The translations under genes and the position numbers were made by a program. Below, piece by piece: positions 15,851 to 24,802 of a stretch of 32,499 nucleotides of DNA. The notes under the pieces are model-generated. The model searched no databases, was not told the origin of the DNA, and saw only the letters and a program-made list of their open reading frames with translations. Positions within the stretch are counted from its first letter, which is position 1. Each line of letters starts with the position of its first letter. The stretch covers positions 1-32,499 of the forward strand of contig JAZRFE010000022.1 of NCBI GenBank assembly GCA_045661205.1. Reading direction: 5' to 3'. Source of the DNA: HGM04593 sp045661205. GTDB lineage: Bacteria; Bacteroidota; Bacteroidia; Bacteroidales; Bacteroidaceae.

Positions 15851-17770
15851 TCACTTAAATTTACGTTCGGCGTTTCGGCTGCGTTTGGCACGCTCTCTCT
15901 CGGGTTTCTGCTTTGTAATTTCGAGAGGTTTCTGACGCTCAAGCGGCAATTTGATATTCCAATCATCCTGATCGTACTCGAACATTGCACGCAACTCCAG
16001 CTTACGGGGGTAATAGTAGACCTTTTCGGGCTGCTGCTTGTTCTTATAATCACCTGCATCCCATTTGCCATTGCCATTGTCGTCCATGAAAAGACGCAAG
16101 TAATATTTACCGGGCGTGACAAAGAAGAATGTGCATCGATTGTTTTGGGTTCTCTGCTTTGTCACAGGAACATCACCGGGGGCAAGAAGCTCCACTACGG
16201 CGTTGTTGCCTGTTCCGGGAATGTTGAGACGCAGTGTTGAATACTCGTCGAGCGAGCGGAACATAAGTGTCTGATCTATACGTTTTGAGGATACACCGTA
16301 CAATCCTCGGAAAGCAGCCGAATCAATCTCGAGCTTGTACTCTTTCTCGGGACGCCACTCGGCATACAATATGTATTCGCGTATATTTCCCGGAGACTGA
16401 CGGAACACATATGGCATGGGGTGTTTCAAAGTGTCTACAACCTGATAGAGATGTATGGCAGCAGTGTCCACACTGCTCAAAGGTTCGGTGAAATAGAGTT
16501 TGAAATCCTTGTTCACATCCATTGTGTACGAGGCGCTTGTCTTTACATCGAGGTAGGGTGTGGGAGGAATATATTTAGGTGGATTGTCTTTGTCGAAATC
16601 CTTACGGCGACGGGCACTTTTCAAGAAATCCTTCTCGTTCTCCTCGTAAATTCTCTTCTCCTCTTCGAGAACCTTCGCGCGACTCTTGCGCGGTACCAAT
16701 CTCAAAGTATCGATATGGGGAATCATGTTTTCCATAGAATCGGGCACAGGATATGTAACCTCTATCGTCAATGTATCCCTGTAATATATCAAGCTGTCTT
16801 TAAGCCAATATACGAGAGTGTCGTTGGTCGCATTTTTCTCTACGACATAAGCATCGGAAGAGTCGAAGTCGAGTCCTCTGACAAGAGGCAATGTGTCGAG
16901 TGGCGCAGCAAAATAGAGGTTGAAACGTTTATGCTGTTCGCGGGGGCTCTTCACAAGATATTGTAAATTCATGGGAACGGCAAAAGCGCGCAACACTATA
17001 TCATCGGGGCCCAAACGCATATATTCCACGCGTTTGACGGTGTCGATGGTTATGCTGTCGTGCCAGAGGGTATCGTTGCGCCATGCGAGTGTAGCAAACG
17101 GCACGACCAAAGAGTCGAGGAATGCCACCTTTTCGCTTTTCTGGTCGTAGAGATAGTTTCCGTTGGCATCGGCAAGGGCATACACGCGATATTTTCCGGG
17201 AGCAACGCCACGCATGGAGAAACGTCCTCGGCTGTCGGTGCGCGAGATGCGCTCAAAGGGTTTCTTTATGAATGTGCTGTCGGAGTGGTCGCTGTGCAAT
17301 CCCACCAATATGCCCTTTATAGGTTCGAGATTAGAAGCATCGAGTACTGTACCCGAAAGTCCGAGAGTATCGACACTCTCACCGGTGGAAAAGACAAATG
17401 AGAATGCTTCGAGAGGGTTACCTTCGTTATTGTCGACAATGGCGTCGTTGAAGTCAATGGTGTAGGTTGTGGAGGGTTTCAGAGAGTCAAAAAGCTCCAC
17501 AGTGATACGTTTGCCGTTCACCTTTATCTCGGGCTGCTGCAACTGCGGTGGAGAGACAACTATCTTCTCGTAAGCATTCTGCAATTTCACAAACTCATCG
17601 AATTCGAGAGTAATCTTACTCTCCTTGGCATTCACGGCATTGGCCTGAGGTGTGGAGGTGAGAAACACCGGCGATGTCTCATCAAAGGGACCACCGTCGG
17701 GTGTACCCATGCTCGCACATGCTGCCAATAGCAGCAACATTGTATATATGGCGAAATTCTTAACAGACAT
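15851..17770 (-). CDS. Ig-like (SbsA-type) domain lipoprotein
   Basis: A 639-residue lipoprotein with lipobox LAAC (C18 lipidated), probably at the outer membrane. Residues 26-105 form a bacterial Ig-like domain (starting GGPFDETSPVF, with ESKITLEFDEF). Residues about 135-220 look like a carboxypeptidase-regulatory/prealbumin-like domain (GLSGTVLDASNLEPIKG to GRFSMRGVAPGKYRVYAL). The middle is a long beta-rich region with repeated strands; a charged segment at about 375-400 is rich in Lys, Glu and Arg. Near the C-terminus DDNGNGKWDAGDY resembles a calcium-binding loop, followed by a very basic tail. Such lipoproteins are widespread in Bacteroidota without assigned function. It precedes the DUF3108 gene by 2 bases. 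A structural or assembly role in the envelope is inference. Confidence 0.75.
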   Translation of the reverse strand: MSVKNFAIYTMLLLLAACASMGTPDGGPFDETSPVFLTSTPQANAVNAKESKITLEFDEFVKLQNAYEKIVVSPPQLQQPEIKVNGKRITVELFDSLKPSTTYTIDFNDAIVDNNEGNPLEAFSFVFSTGESVDTLGLSGTVLDASNLEPIKGILVGLHSDHSDSTFIKKPFERISRTDSRGRFSMRGVAPGKYRVYALADANGNYLYDQKSEKVAFLDSLVVPFATLAWRNDTLWHDSITIDTVKRVEYMRLGPDDIVLRAFAVPMNLQYLVKSPREQHKRFNLYFAAPLDTLPLVRGLDFDSSDAYVVEKNATNDTLVYWLKDSLIYYRDTLTIEVTYPVPDSMENMIPHIDTLRLVPRKSRAKVLEEEKRIYEENEKDFLKSARRRKDFDKDNPPKYIPPTPYLDVKTSASYTMDVNKDFKLYFTEPLSSVDTAAIHLYQVVDTLKHPMPYVFRQSPGNIREYILYAEWRPEKEYKLEIDSAAFRGLYGVSSKRIDQTLMFRSLDEYSTLRLNIPGTGNNAVVELLAPGDVPVTKQRTQNNRCTFFFVTPGKYYLRLFMDDNGNGKWDAGDYKNKQQPEKVYYYPRKLELRAMFEYDQDDWNIKLPLERQKPLEITKQKPERERAKRSRNAERKFK

Positions 17771-17833
17771 CTTTTTGTTGGTGGCTTTGTTTATAATTAT
17801 TCTAAAATTGTCATTTCGGTGGAGAGCCTATAT

Positions 17834-19348
17834 TTACAGCTCTGCGTTCATGGCAAGCAGTTCGTTTATATAATCGCGGCTGTTGCTGAGACGAGGAACC
17901 TTGTGCTGACCGCCAAGCTTGCCTTTGCTCTTGAGCCAATCGTTGAAGAGGTTCTCGCGCGCTGCCACAACTTCGAGCTGCTGCAAGGTAATGTCCTTGT
18001 AGCGTTTGGCCTCGTAGTCGGAGTTTATCTGCTGCAAAGAAGAGTCGAGCACCTCGACGAAACGTTCGAGCGAGTCGGGCTGCTGCGAAAACTCTATGAG
18101 CCATTGGTGACGGCAACGTGCCTCGGCATCCATGTAGACAGGGGCTGCTGTGTAGTCGGCAACCTGGGCACCTGTCGCTGCACAAGCCTTTGCAAGACCC
18201 TGCTCGGCATTATCAACAATAAGCTCTTCTCCAAACGCATTGATAAAATGTTTGGTTCGGCCGGTGATGACAAATTTGTAAGGGTCTTTGCTGGTGAAAC
18301 GTACAGTATCGCCAATCATGTAACGCCACAATCCGCAAGCGGTACTTATGAGCATGGCGTAGTTGCGGCCAACCTCCACATCCCACAGAGGTACAACCTT
18401 TGGCGAGGGAGAGCCAAGTTCTTCGAAGGGGATAAACTCGTAGAACACACCGTAGTCAATCATCAACAACATCGAGGGGTCGGAAAAGTCGTTCTGTATT
18501 CCGAAGAAACCTTCGCTTGCATTATATGTCTCCATATAGTGCATATTGGGGTTCTTTACCAGTTGCAGGTACTGTTCGCGATAGGGGGTGAATGCCACTC
18601 CGCCATGGAAAAAGACCTCGAGGTTGGGCCACACTTCGTCGACACTCTTCTTGCCGGTAATATCGAGCATATGTTTGAGCACAGCCATCATCCACGAGGG
18701 AACGCCGGAGATGTTGGTGACATTCTTTTTGCATGCAGTGCGTGCTATCTTGTCCATCTTCTCCTCGAAATCGCTGAGCAGAGCAATCTTTTTGTCCGGC
18801 ACACGAATCATGTTCACAAGGGGCATGATATTCTCGATGAGTATCGCACTGAGGTCGCCGACAAGAGAGTTGGGGAGGTTGTAGTTTGGTGCATGACTGC
18901 CGCCGAGAATAAGTGCCCTACCCGAAAAAAGTCGGCTCGCGGGATTCAGACGCAAATAGAGCGACACCGAGTCACGACCACCGGCATAGTGCACACTTTT
19001 GAGACCATCGTCGGTAACAGGAATGAATTTGCTCTTGTCGTTAGTGGTACCCGAAGATTTCGCATACCAACGACACGCGCCACGCCACAATACATTTTTC
19101 TCGCCATGTCGCATACGGTCGATGTAGCCTTTGAGCGATTCATAATCCTGCACAGCCACATTGGATGCAAAATCCTCGTAACCGCATATAGCAGAATAGT
19201 TGTGTTTGTGACCCCACTCGGTATCGGATGCTGTTCGCACCAGATTCATCAAGGCTTTGTGCTGAATAGCTTCGGCCTCAGTGGCAAACTTATCTATTTT
19301 CTTGGCTCTAAGCCTGAAGATATTATTTAACAACGATGTCTCATTCAT
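17834..19348 (-). CDS. GH3 auxin-responsive-promoter family adenylating enzyme
   Basis: A 504-residue member of the ANL adenylate-forming superfamily, related to plant GH3 acyl-amido synthetases that join amino acids to acyl acids such as jasmonate or indole acetate. The ATP-binding motif is SSGTTNDKSKFIP (98-110); YNASEGFFGIQ is the second adenylate motif, and LWRYMIGDTVRF carries the conserved Asp of the hinge region. No signal peptide is seen, so it is cytoplasmic. Bacterial homologues are common in Bacteroidota but their substrates are unknown to me. It lies between dsbD (93-base gap) and the Ig-like lipoprotein gene (63-base gap), which gives no clear hint of the substrate. The opposite strand is open over the same span (see rejected items). 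Confidence 0.85.
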   Translation of the reverse strand: MNETSLLNNIFRLRAKKIDKFATEAEAIQHKALMNLVRTASDTEWGHKHNYSAICGYEDFASNVAVQDYESLKGYIDRMRHGEKNVLWRGACRWYAKSSGTTNDKSKFIPVTDDGLKSVHYAGGRDSVSLYLRLNPASRLFSGRALILGGSHAPNYNLPNSLVGDLSAILIENIMPLVNMIRVPDKKIALLSDFEEKMDKIARTACKKNVTNISGVPSWMMAVLKHMLDITGKKSVDEVWPNLEVFFHGGVAFTPYREQYLQLVKNPNMHYMETYNASEGFFGIQNDFSDPSMLLMIDYGVFYEFIPFEELGSPSPKVVPLWDVEVGRNYAMLISTACGLWRYMIGDTVRFTSKDPYKFVITGRTKHFINAFGEELIVDNAEQGLAKACAATGAQVADYTAAPVYMDAEARCRHQWLIEFSQQPDSLERFVEVLDSSLQQINSDYEAKRYKDITLQQLEVVAARENLFNDWLKSKGKLGGQHKVPRLSNSRDYINELLAMNAEL

Positions 19349-19373
19349 AGTAATGCTTATTGCTTTAAACGTA

Positions 19374-19381
19374 CAAAATTA
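19374..19381 (-). promoter_or_regulatory. Candidate -7 box for the GH3-family gene
   Basis: TAATTTTG on the minus strand fits TAnnTTTG and lies 26 bases before the ATG at 19348, in the 93-base gap after dsbD. No -33 TTTG at 19-21 bases is visible, so it is a weak call. Confidence 0.35.
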
Positions 19382-19441
19382 ATACAAATTCTTCAAACTA
19401 ACGAATTTAATCATAAGTTTGAGTATTATGAGGTTGATGTA

Positions 19442-21409
19442 TTATTTTGCGTAGTTAGAAAGTCCCTTTTGTAAAAATTCTATATATGATTGAATATCTT
19501 CGTTATAGGAATATGAGCCTGCAAGCGGAGCACCCTCATTGTCGACAGGCACATAGAAAGGCTGTGCGTTTGCGCCGAACTTGTAACGCTGCAAATAACT
19601 CCACTTGTCGCCCACTGTACGCAATTTGCGTTCAACACCTTGCTCGACAACCGTAACAGGCTGTTGCAAAGGAGTTTTATCATCGACAAAAAGAGTAATA
19701 AGCACATAGTCGTCGCGAAGCATTCCTGCAACACGTTCATCGGTCCACACCGATGCCTCCATCTTGCGACAGTTCACACACCCATAACCTGTAAAGTCGA
19801 GCAACACAGGTTTTCCTGTAAGGCGGGCATATGCCATACCTTCGTCGTAATTATTAAACTGTGCATGCACCTCGTTATCGGTAAGACTAAAGTCTTGAGT
19901 CCACATGGGAGGAGCGAAGGCACTCACGGCTTTGCAGGGCGCACCCCAAAGGCCGGGAACCATATAAAGCGAGAATGCAAGCGATGCAACGGCAAGGAAG
20001 AAGCGGGGAACGGTTGTCTTGCGATCCTCGGCATCGTCATGCGGAAAGTGTATTACATTCAGCAGATAGAGTCCCAAAAGCGCGAAGAGCACTATCCACA
20101 GAGCAAGGAACACCTCGCGGTCGAGCACTCCCCAACCGTATGCAAGGTCGGCAACAGAGAAGAATTTAAGTGCAAAGGCAAGTTCTACAAAGCCGAGTGT
20201 AACCTTGACAACATTCATCCAGCCGCCCGAGCGGGGCACCTGTTTGAGCATTGAGGGAAAGAGCGCAAACAGTGTAAAAGGAAGAGCGAGTGCAAGAGCA
20301 AATCCCAACATTCCTACGGCAGGTGCAAAGAGCGAGCCTCCGGTAGATACCTCGACAAGCAGAAAGCCCACTATGGGACCCGTACACGAGAAAGACACCA
20401 ACGCCAAAGTGAACGCCATAAGGAATATGCTCAGCACGCCTGTGGTGCTGCTTGCTTTACTATTTACGCTGTTGGTCCACGACGAGGGGAGTGTAAGCTC
20501 GAAGCCACCCAGGAACGATGCGCCGAAAAGCACCAACATCAAGAAGAATATCAAATTGAAAAGGGCATTCGTCGAGAGGGCATTGAGCGCACTTGCACCA
20601 TAAATACCGGTTACTGCAAGCCCCAGACTCAAATATATCACAACTATGGAGACGCCATAAAGTATCGCCTCGCGCAGAGCCTTATTGCGATTGCCCGCAC
20701 GTTTTAGGAAAAAGCTCACTGTCATGGGAATGATGGGCCACACACAGGGGGTAAGAAGTGCCAACAGTCCACCACCGAAGCCCAACAGGAATGTGAGCCA
20801 CATAGAGCGAGAGGCTTCGCTTGTGCCAACGCTGTCAAAAGCGCTAAGCTCGCCGGTTACAGGACGCCACAAGGGGTTCGAAGCAAATTCATCGCTACCG
20901 CCTGTAACCTCGGCAGCAACACCATTCGACTCGGCAGCAACAGCAGCTACGCCATCACTACCTTCGGCCGAACCATTCACGTCGAACTCATAAGTTGTAG
21001 GGGGCAGACAGGTCTCGTCGTTGCATGCGCCGTAACGCAGATAACCCTGGAGACGATATTTTCCGCCAAGCAATTTCACTTTCTGTGTAAAGGTTGCCTC
21101 ATTCTCGTAGTATTTTACCTTCATGCCGAAAATGGGATCTTCCTTCTCTATTTCGCCCGCACCGGGAACCAAAGAACCTTGCAGCTCGGCACCCTCGAGA
21201 GTCTCAAACTCAGCAGTAGCCGAAGTGGGGCCACCTGCGGGAAGGTTGGTCGAATAGAGGTGCCATCCGCTCTCTATCGCAGCCTTGAAAGTCAAAGTAG
21301 CCTCGTCACCATTGACATTGACAGTAGAAGAGATGATTACAGGATTCTCCATCTGTCCATAAACAGCAGATGTCACTAAAACAAACAGTGCAAATAGTAG
21401 TTTTTTCAT
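19442..21409 (-). CDS. dsbD: Thiol:disulfide interchange protein DsbD
   Basis: Passes electrons from cytoplasmic thioredoxin across the inner membrane to reduce periplasmic disulfides. It has 655 residues in the full three-part layout. A signal peptide (1-18) is followed by the N-terminal beta domain with C129 and C134 (ACNDETC). An Ala/Ser/Glu-rich linker (about 147-200) leads to eight predicted membrane segments (about 203-490) with paired cysteines C222 (TPCVWPIIP) and C342 (SFSCTGPIVG). The periplasmic thioredoxin-like domain (about 510-655) has C544 and C547 in GYGCVNCRK. All six redox cysteines are present, so it should be functional. It starts 22 bases after the methyltransferase stop and is probably co-transcribed with it. 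Confidence 0.94.
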   Translation of the reverse strand: MKKLLFALFVLVTSAVYGQMENPVIISSTVNVNGDEATLTFKAAIESGWHLYSTNLPAGGPTSATAEFETLEGAELQGSLVPGAGEIEKEDPIFGMKVKYYENEATFTQKVKLLGGKYRLQGYLRYGACNDETCLPPTTYEFDVNGSAEGSDGVAAVAAESNGVAAEVTGGSDEFASNPLWRPVTGELSAFDSVGTSEASRSMWLTFLLGFGGGLLALLTPCVWPIIPMTVSFFLKRAGNRNKALREAILYGVSIVVIYLSLGLAVTGIYGASALNALSTNALFNLIFFLMLVLFGASFLGGFELTLPSSWTNSVNSKASSTTGVLSIFLMAFTLALVSFSCTGPIVGFLLVEVSTGGSLFAPAVGMLGFALALALPFTLFALFPSMLKQVPRSGGWMNVVKVTLGFVELAFALKFFSVADLAYGWGVLDREVFLALWIVLFALLGLYLLNVIHFPHDDAEDRKTTVPRFFLAVASLAFSLYMVPGLWGAPCKAVSAFAPPMWTQDFSLTDNEVHAQFNNYDEGMAYARLTGKPVLLDFTGYGCVNCRKMEASVWTDERVAGMLRDDYVLITLFVDDKTPLQQPVTVVEQGVERKLRTVGDKWSYLQRYKFGANAQPFYVPVDNEGAPLAGSYSYNEDIQSYIEFLQKGLSNYAK

Positions 21410-21431
21410 ATTGTTGTTTATTATTTGTTTA

Positions 21432-22790
21432 TTACAATTCCATAGGGTCTTTTCGTATGCGCCACTCGGCAGGATAGAGATTGTTCACCCTGTTACCCAC
21501 ATTCTTCGCAAAACCCAAGGGAATATTTTTATATGTAAAAAGTATCACTCCCATAGGTGCCGAGGGAAGAGCGAGTGCCTCGCGGTGAAGATAGGCAAGA
21601 GCCTGCTCACAAGTGAGTTCCACAGCAGGAAAAGCCTCGCGATTGAGAGCGGTGCTCATGGCCAGCCTGTGCGACGGCAACAGTTTGTTGTTTTTTACGG
21701 CAGCGACGGTTACTCCGCTGTGAAGCACCTTCAAGCGCGACTGCAACGCGGCAATAGCCACCTGATGTTCGCGAGGAGTGGCTATTATCGTATCGTTCTC
21801 CACTGTAAAAGCAAATTTCTCGGGGGCATTCAGCCACGAGCAGGCAGCATTGCAGTTCTTAGGCAGAGTCGCCGGACGTGAACGCATGGGGCGAGGCTGA
21901 GCTACATCGCCATCACCATCCTTGCGCAACAGAGCAAGAAAAAAGCCCTCGCCGCGAGTAAATCCGGGGATGAAACGGTAGACAGGGAAATCGCCACCTG
22001 TGAGATTGCCTGTGATGCCCCATTCGGGAGAAGTGGCAACAGGTAGTACCTCGGCACCAAGCTCGTCGCGCACCCAAGCAACCATCTCTTCATCCTCGTG
22101 AGAGTTGAAGGTGCAAGTGCTGTAAACAAGCAATCCACCGGAACGCAAAGAGCCCCAAATATCAGAAAGAATAGTGCGCTGACGCGCCACACATGTCTTT
22201 ACATTACCGGGCGACCACATGGAGACAGCGCGGGCATCCTTGCGGAACATACCCTCACCAGAGCATGGTGCATCGACAAGTATAATATCGAAAAATTCCT
22301 CGAAAGGAGCAAAGTCGGCAGGTTCGTTACGAGTGACAACCGTAGAAGGGCTACCCCACTTTATCACATTTTCGGCAAGGACACCGGCACGCAAAGGCAT
22401 CGGTTCGTTAGCTACAAAAAGCGACCCTTGCGGCAAGAGCGAAATTGCATGTGTGGACTTTCCACCTGGAGCGGCACAAAGGTCGAGCATGCGCACCGGA
22501 GCATCGACATACTGACGAAGCACCTGTTCGAGAAACATCGATGAGGCCTCCTGTACATAATAACACCCTGCGTGGAAAAGAGGGTCGGCGGTAAAGAGAG
22601 GGCGCGTGTCAAGATAACAAGCATCACCGGCCCACGCAACAGGCTCGCCACCAAGTTCAGCAGCACGTTTCGCAGGGTTGTGGCGCACACTCACCACCGG
22701 CTCGGTCTCCAAAGCCGAAGAAAATTGCGAATAACGCTCTGCACCGAAAAGCAGACTCGTCTGCTCGACAAATTCTGCTGAAAGTTCCAT
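21432..22790 (-). CDS. rsmF: RsmF-like rRNA (cytosine-5) methyltransferase
   Basis: A SAM-dependent NOL1/NOP2/Sun-family enzyme that methylates a cytosine of 16S rRNA (position 1407 in E. coli RsmF). I choose ATG 22790 (452 aa, starting MELSAEF). The frame continues upstream to a GTG at 22868, but the promoter lies in that extension and an ATG at 22805 would be almost leaderless. The SAM site is DLCAAPGGKS (103-112). The two catalytic cysteines are C176 (DAPCSGEG) and C226 (STCTFNS). The C-terminal third (about 300-452) matches the PUA-like/RsmF-specific region, for example EAFPAVELTCEQALAYLHRE. It is transcribed divergently from thyA and is followed by dsbD. Exact target position is inferred from the family. 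Confidence 0.88.
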   Translation of the reverse strand: MELSAEFVEQTSLLFGAERYSQFSSALETEPVVSVRHNPAKRAAELGGEPVAWAGDACYLDTRPLFTADPLFHAGCYYVQEASSMFLEQVLRQYVDAPVRMLDLCAAPGGKSTHAISLLPQGSLFVANEPMPLRAGVLAENVIKWGSPSTVVTRNEPADFAPFEEFFDIILVDAPCSGEGMFRKDARAVSMWSPGNVKTCVARQRTILSDIWGSLRSGGLLVYSTCTFNSHEDEEMVAWVRDELGAEVLPVATSPEWGITGNLTGGDFPVYRFIPGFTRGEGFFLALLRKDGDGDVAQPRPMRSRPATLPKNCNAACSWLNAPEKFAFTVENDTIIATPREHQVAIAALQSRLKVLHSGVTVAAVKNNKLLPSHRLAMSTALNREAFPAVELTCEQALAYLHREALALPSAPMGVILFTYKNIPLGFAKNVGNRVNNLYPAEWRIRKDPMEL

Positions 22791-22809
22791 TCTATTTGTA
22801 ACCATGCCA

Positions 22810-22841
22810 CAAAGATACACTTTCCACGAGTGAAAAACAAA
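22810..22841 (-). promoter_or_regulatory. Promoter for the rsmF-dsbD unit
   Basis: On the minus strand TATCTTTG (22817-22810) and TTTG (22841-22838) are separated by exactly 20 bases, a full match to the Bacteroidota -7/-33 pattern. The expected start site near 22804 decides the choice of ATG 22790. Confidence 0.82.
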
Positions 22842-22886
22842 TAACAGTTTAGCTAATCGGCTTTTCACAAAAGCAATTTGTTTTTT

Positions 22887-22917
22887 TTTGAGAACAGTGA
22901 AAAGTTAGCTATATTTG
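22887..22917 (+). promoter_or_regulatory. Promoter for thyA-folA
   Basis: TTTG (22887-22890) and TATATTTG (22910-22917) are separated by 19 bases. The start site would be near 22923, about 30 bases before the thyA ATG. Two palindromic TTTGCAAA octamers overlap and follow the -7 box. Confidence 0.8.
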
Positions 22918-22935
22918 CAAACTTTACTTTGCAAA
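22914..22935. repeat. Twin palindromic octamers TTTGCAAA
   Basis: Two copies of the self-complementary octamer TTTGCAAA (22914-22921 and 22928-22935) lie 14 bases apart, covering the end of the thyA -7 box and the likely start site. The position would suit a repressor site, but chance in AT-rich DNA cannot be excluded. Confidence 0.45.
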
Positions 22936-22953
22936 TTCTGAAATAATAAATAT

Positions 22954-23748
22954 ATGAAACAATATCTTGACCTACTCGACCGCATCCTCAAGGAGGGTAC
23001 AAAGAAAGAGGATAGAACAGGAACAGGCACCATAAGCGTTTTCGGACATCAGATGCGCTTCAACCTCGAAGAGGGTTTTCCCTGTCTCACAACAAAAAAG
23101 TTGCACCTGAAGTCTATCATCCACGAACTTCTGTGGTTCCTTGCCGGCGATACAAACGTAAAATACTTGCAGGAAAACGGAGTACGCATCTGGAACGAAT
23201 GGGCCGACGAGAATGGCGACCTGGGACATGTGTACGGCTATCAGTGGCGTTCGTGGCCCGACTACAAAGGCGGACACATCGACCAGATAAGCGAAGTTGT
23301 GGAGACGCTGAAGAAAAACCCCGACTCGCGCCGAATAATAGTAAACGCATGGAACGTTGCAGACATCGAGAACATGAACCTGCCTCCCTGTCACGCAATG
23401 TTCCAGTTCTACGTTGCCAATGGCAGATTGAGCCTGCAATTATATCAGCGCAGCGCAGATTGTTTCCTGGGTGTACCCTTTAACATCGCATCGTACGCCC
23501 TGCTTTTGCAAATGATGGCACAGGTTACAGGGCTTAAAGCCGGAGACTTCATACACACTTTGGGCGACGCACACCTTTACCTTAACCACATCGAGCAGGC
23601 TAAGTTGCAGCTGACACGCGAGCCGTATGCACTTCCCAAAATGAAAATCAACCCCGACGTAAAGGATATTTTCAGCTTCAAGTTCGAGGACTTTTCGTTA
23701 GAAGAGTACACTGCACACCCCCACATTAAGGCCGAAGTTTCAGTATAA
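22954..23748 (+). CDS. thyA: Thymidylate synthase
   Basis: Converts dUMP and methylene-tetrahydrofolate to dTMP and dihydrofolate. The 264-residue length equals E. coli ThyA. The catalytic cysteine is C146 in LPPCHAMFQFYV; phosphate-binding R126 and R127 (DSRRIIV) and the folate/dUMP region RSADCFLGVPFNIASYA are intact. The N-terminal RTGTGTISVFGHQMRF is typical. It has its own promoter and is followed after 10 bases by folA, which recycles the dihydrofolate made in this reaction. This is the classical flavin-independent route, and no thyX is seen. Confidence 0.98.
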   Translation: MKQYLDLLDRILKEGTKKEDRTGTGTISVFGHQMRFNLEEGFPCLTTKKLHLKSIIHELLWFLAGDTNVKYLQENGVRIWNEWADENGDLGHVYGYQWRSWPDYKGGHIDQISEVVETLKKNPDSRRIIVNAWNVADIENMNLPPCHAMFQFYVANGRLSLQLYQRSADCFLGVPFNIASYALLLQMMAQVTGLKAGDFIHTLGDAHLYLNHIEQAKLQLTREPYALPKMKINPDVKDIFSFKFEDFSLEEYTAHPHIKAEVSV

Positions 23749-23758
23749 GATATTCACC

Positions 23759-24253
23759 ATGTACAAAGTAGCAATGATTGCGGCTGTTGCCGAGAATAGA
23801 GCGATAGGCAACAACAACGAACTAATATATTGGTTGCCTGACGACCTGAAAAGATTCAAGCAACTGACCACAGGACATACCATCATAATGGGCAGCAACA
23901 CATTCCGTTCACTGCCGAAGGGAGCACTCCCCAACAGAAGAAACATTGTGCTCTCACGTAAAAAGATAGCCTTTCCGGGAGCTGAGGTTTTTGCCTCGCT
24001 CGAAGAGGCACTGAAAAGTTGCGCCAACGAAGAGATTGTCTACATCATCGGTGGAGAACAGCTTTACAGCTATGCCATGCCCTTTGCCGACATTCTTTAT
24101 CTTACCGAGGTGAAAGACACCCCCGCTGCAGCCGACGCTTTTTTCCCCGAATGGAAAGATAGCGAGTGGCTCGAAAGCGAGAGAGAGGAACGAAGCAAAG
24201 ACGAAAAGCACTCACACGACTTCTCATTCACCACATACACAAGAAAGGCATAA
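23759..24253 (+). CDS. folA: Dihydrofolate reductase
   Basis: Reduces dihydrofolate to tetrahydrofolate with NADPH. It has 164 residues, the normal bacterial size. The proton-donating acid is D28 in LPDDLKRFK (E. coli D27), W25 precedes it, and GHTIIMGSNTFRSLP (39-53) and IIGGEQLYSYAM form the cofactor site. It directly follows thyA in the same unit, so dTMP synthesis and folate recycling are co-expressed. A strong terminator follows 30 bases after the stop. Confidence 0.97.
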   Translation: MYKVAMIAAVAENRAIGNNNELIYWLPDDLKRFKQLTTGHTIIMGSNTFRSLPKGALPNRRNIVLSRKKIAFPGAEVFASLEEALKSCANEEIVYIIGGEQLYSYAMPFADILYLTEVKDTPAAADAFFPEWKDSEWLESEREERSKDEKHSHDFSFTTYTRKA

Positions 24254-24282
24254 TAGCAAGAAACAAAAACTTTCAATGATAC

Positions 24283-24322
24283 ACAAAAAAGCAACGAGCC
24301 GTTTGGCTCGTTGCTTTTTTGT
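24283..24322. terminator. Bidirectional terminator between folA and the exb operon
   Basis: A perfect 18-bp stem (24283-24300 with 24305-24322), a 4-base loop and A/T tracts on both sides. It ends the thyA-folA unit on the plus strand and the exb operon on the minus strand. Confidence 0.9.
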
Positions 24323-24336
24323 ATGTTGCACAACTA

Positions 24337-24798
24337 TTAACGCTGTGTTGCTGAGTAGAGAATCGAAAGCGCCATAGCTTTACGCAACTCCATCTTCACG
24401 TCAGTGAGGATACCCATCTGAGTGTCTTTATCAACTTTCAAAGACATCTTCATAAAGGGTTTGTCACGCTCCGCCAAGCTCTCGCGCTCTGCCTGAACAA
24501 ACTCGCGAATATGTGTGGGGTCGGCAAACTTATCGTTCAACTGAATACGGCTCTGCGTACCCAACTTTGCACGAAAATCTTTCGTAGGCTTACCAATGTA
24601 AATATTTGAAACCAAAGATTTACGCTCAATTTTCTCCAATTCAGTACCTGAAGGAACCTTGAACTCAACCTTCAACTCAACCTCACGCATTGATGTTACA
24701 ATCATGAAGAAGAAGAGGATAGAGAATATCAAGTCAGGCAATGAAGAGGTATTCAATTCCGGCATTTCTGCCTTTCCTTTCTTTTGAAACTTGCTCAT
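24337..24798 (-). CDS. ExbD/TolR family biopolymer transport protein (second copy)
   Basis: A 153-residue inner-membrane protein with one N-terminal membrane helix (about 22-40) and a periplasmic domain. It works with an ExbB-type proton channel to power TonB-dependent receptors or a Tol-like system. The key membrane acid is D22 in SSLPDLIFSILFF. The periplasmic part ends YSATQR. It follows the first ExbD copy with a 4-base gap. Two different ExbD proteins in a row are usual in Bacteroidota; they may form a mixed dimer, which is inference. No tonB follows, since a terminator lies 15 bases beyond the stop. Confidence 0.9.
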   Translation of the reverse strand: MSKFQKKGKAEMPELNTSSLPDLIFSILFFFMIVTSMREVELKVEFKVPSGTELEKIERKSLVSNIYIGKPTKDFRAKLGTQSRIQLNDKFADPTHIREFVQAERESLAERDKPFMKMSLKVDKDTQMGILTDVKMELRKAMALSILYSATQR

Positions 24799-24802
24799 AA
24801 TC

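Noticed and set aside
17819..19330. Plus-strand open frame of 503 codons opposite the GH3-family gene
   Set aside because: It mirrors the real gene almost exactly, has no domain, signal or membrane pattern, and the translation is Cys/His/Val-rich as expected of an antisense frame. The openness reflects codon choice in the true gene.
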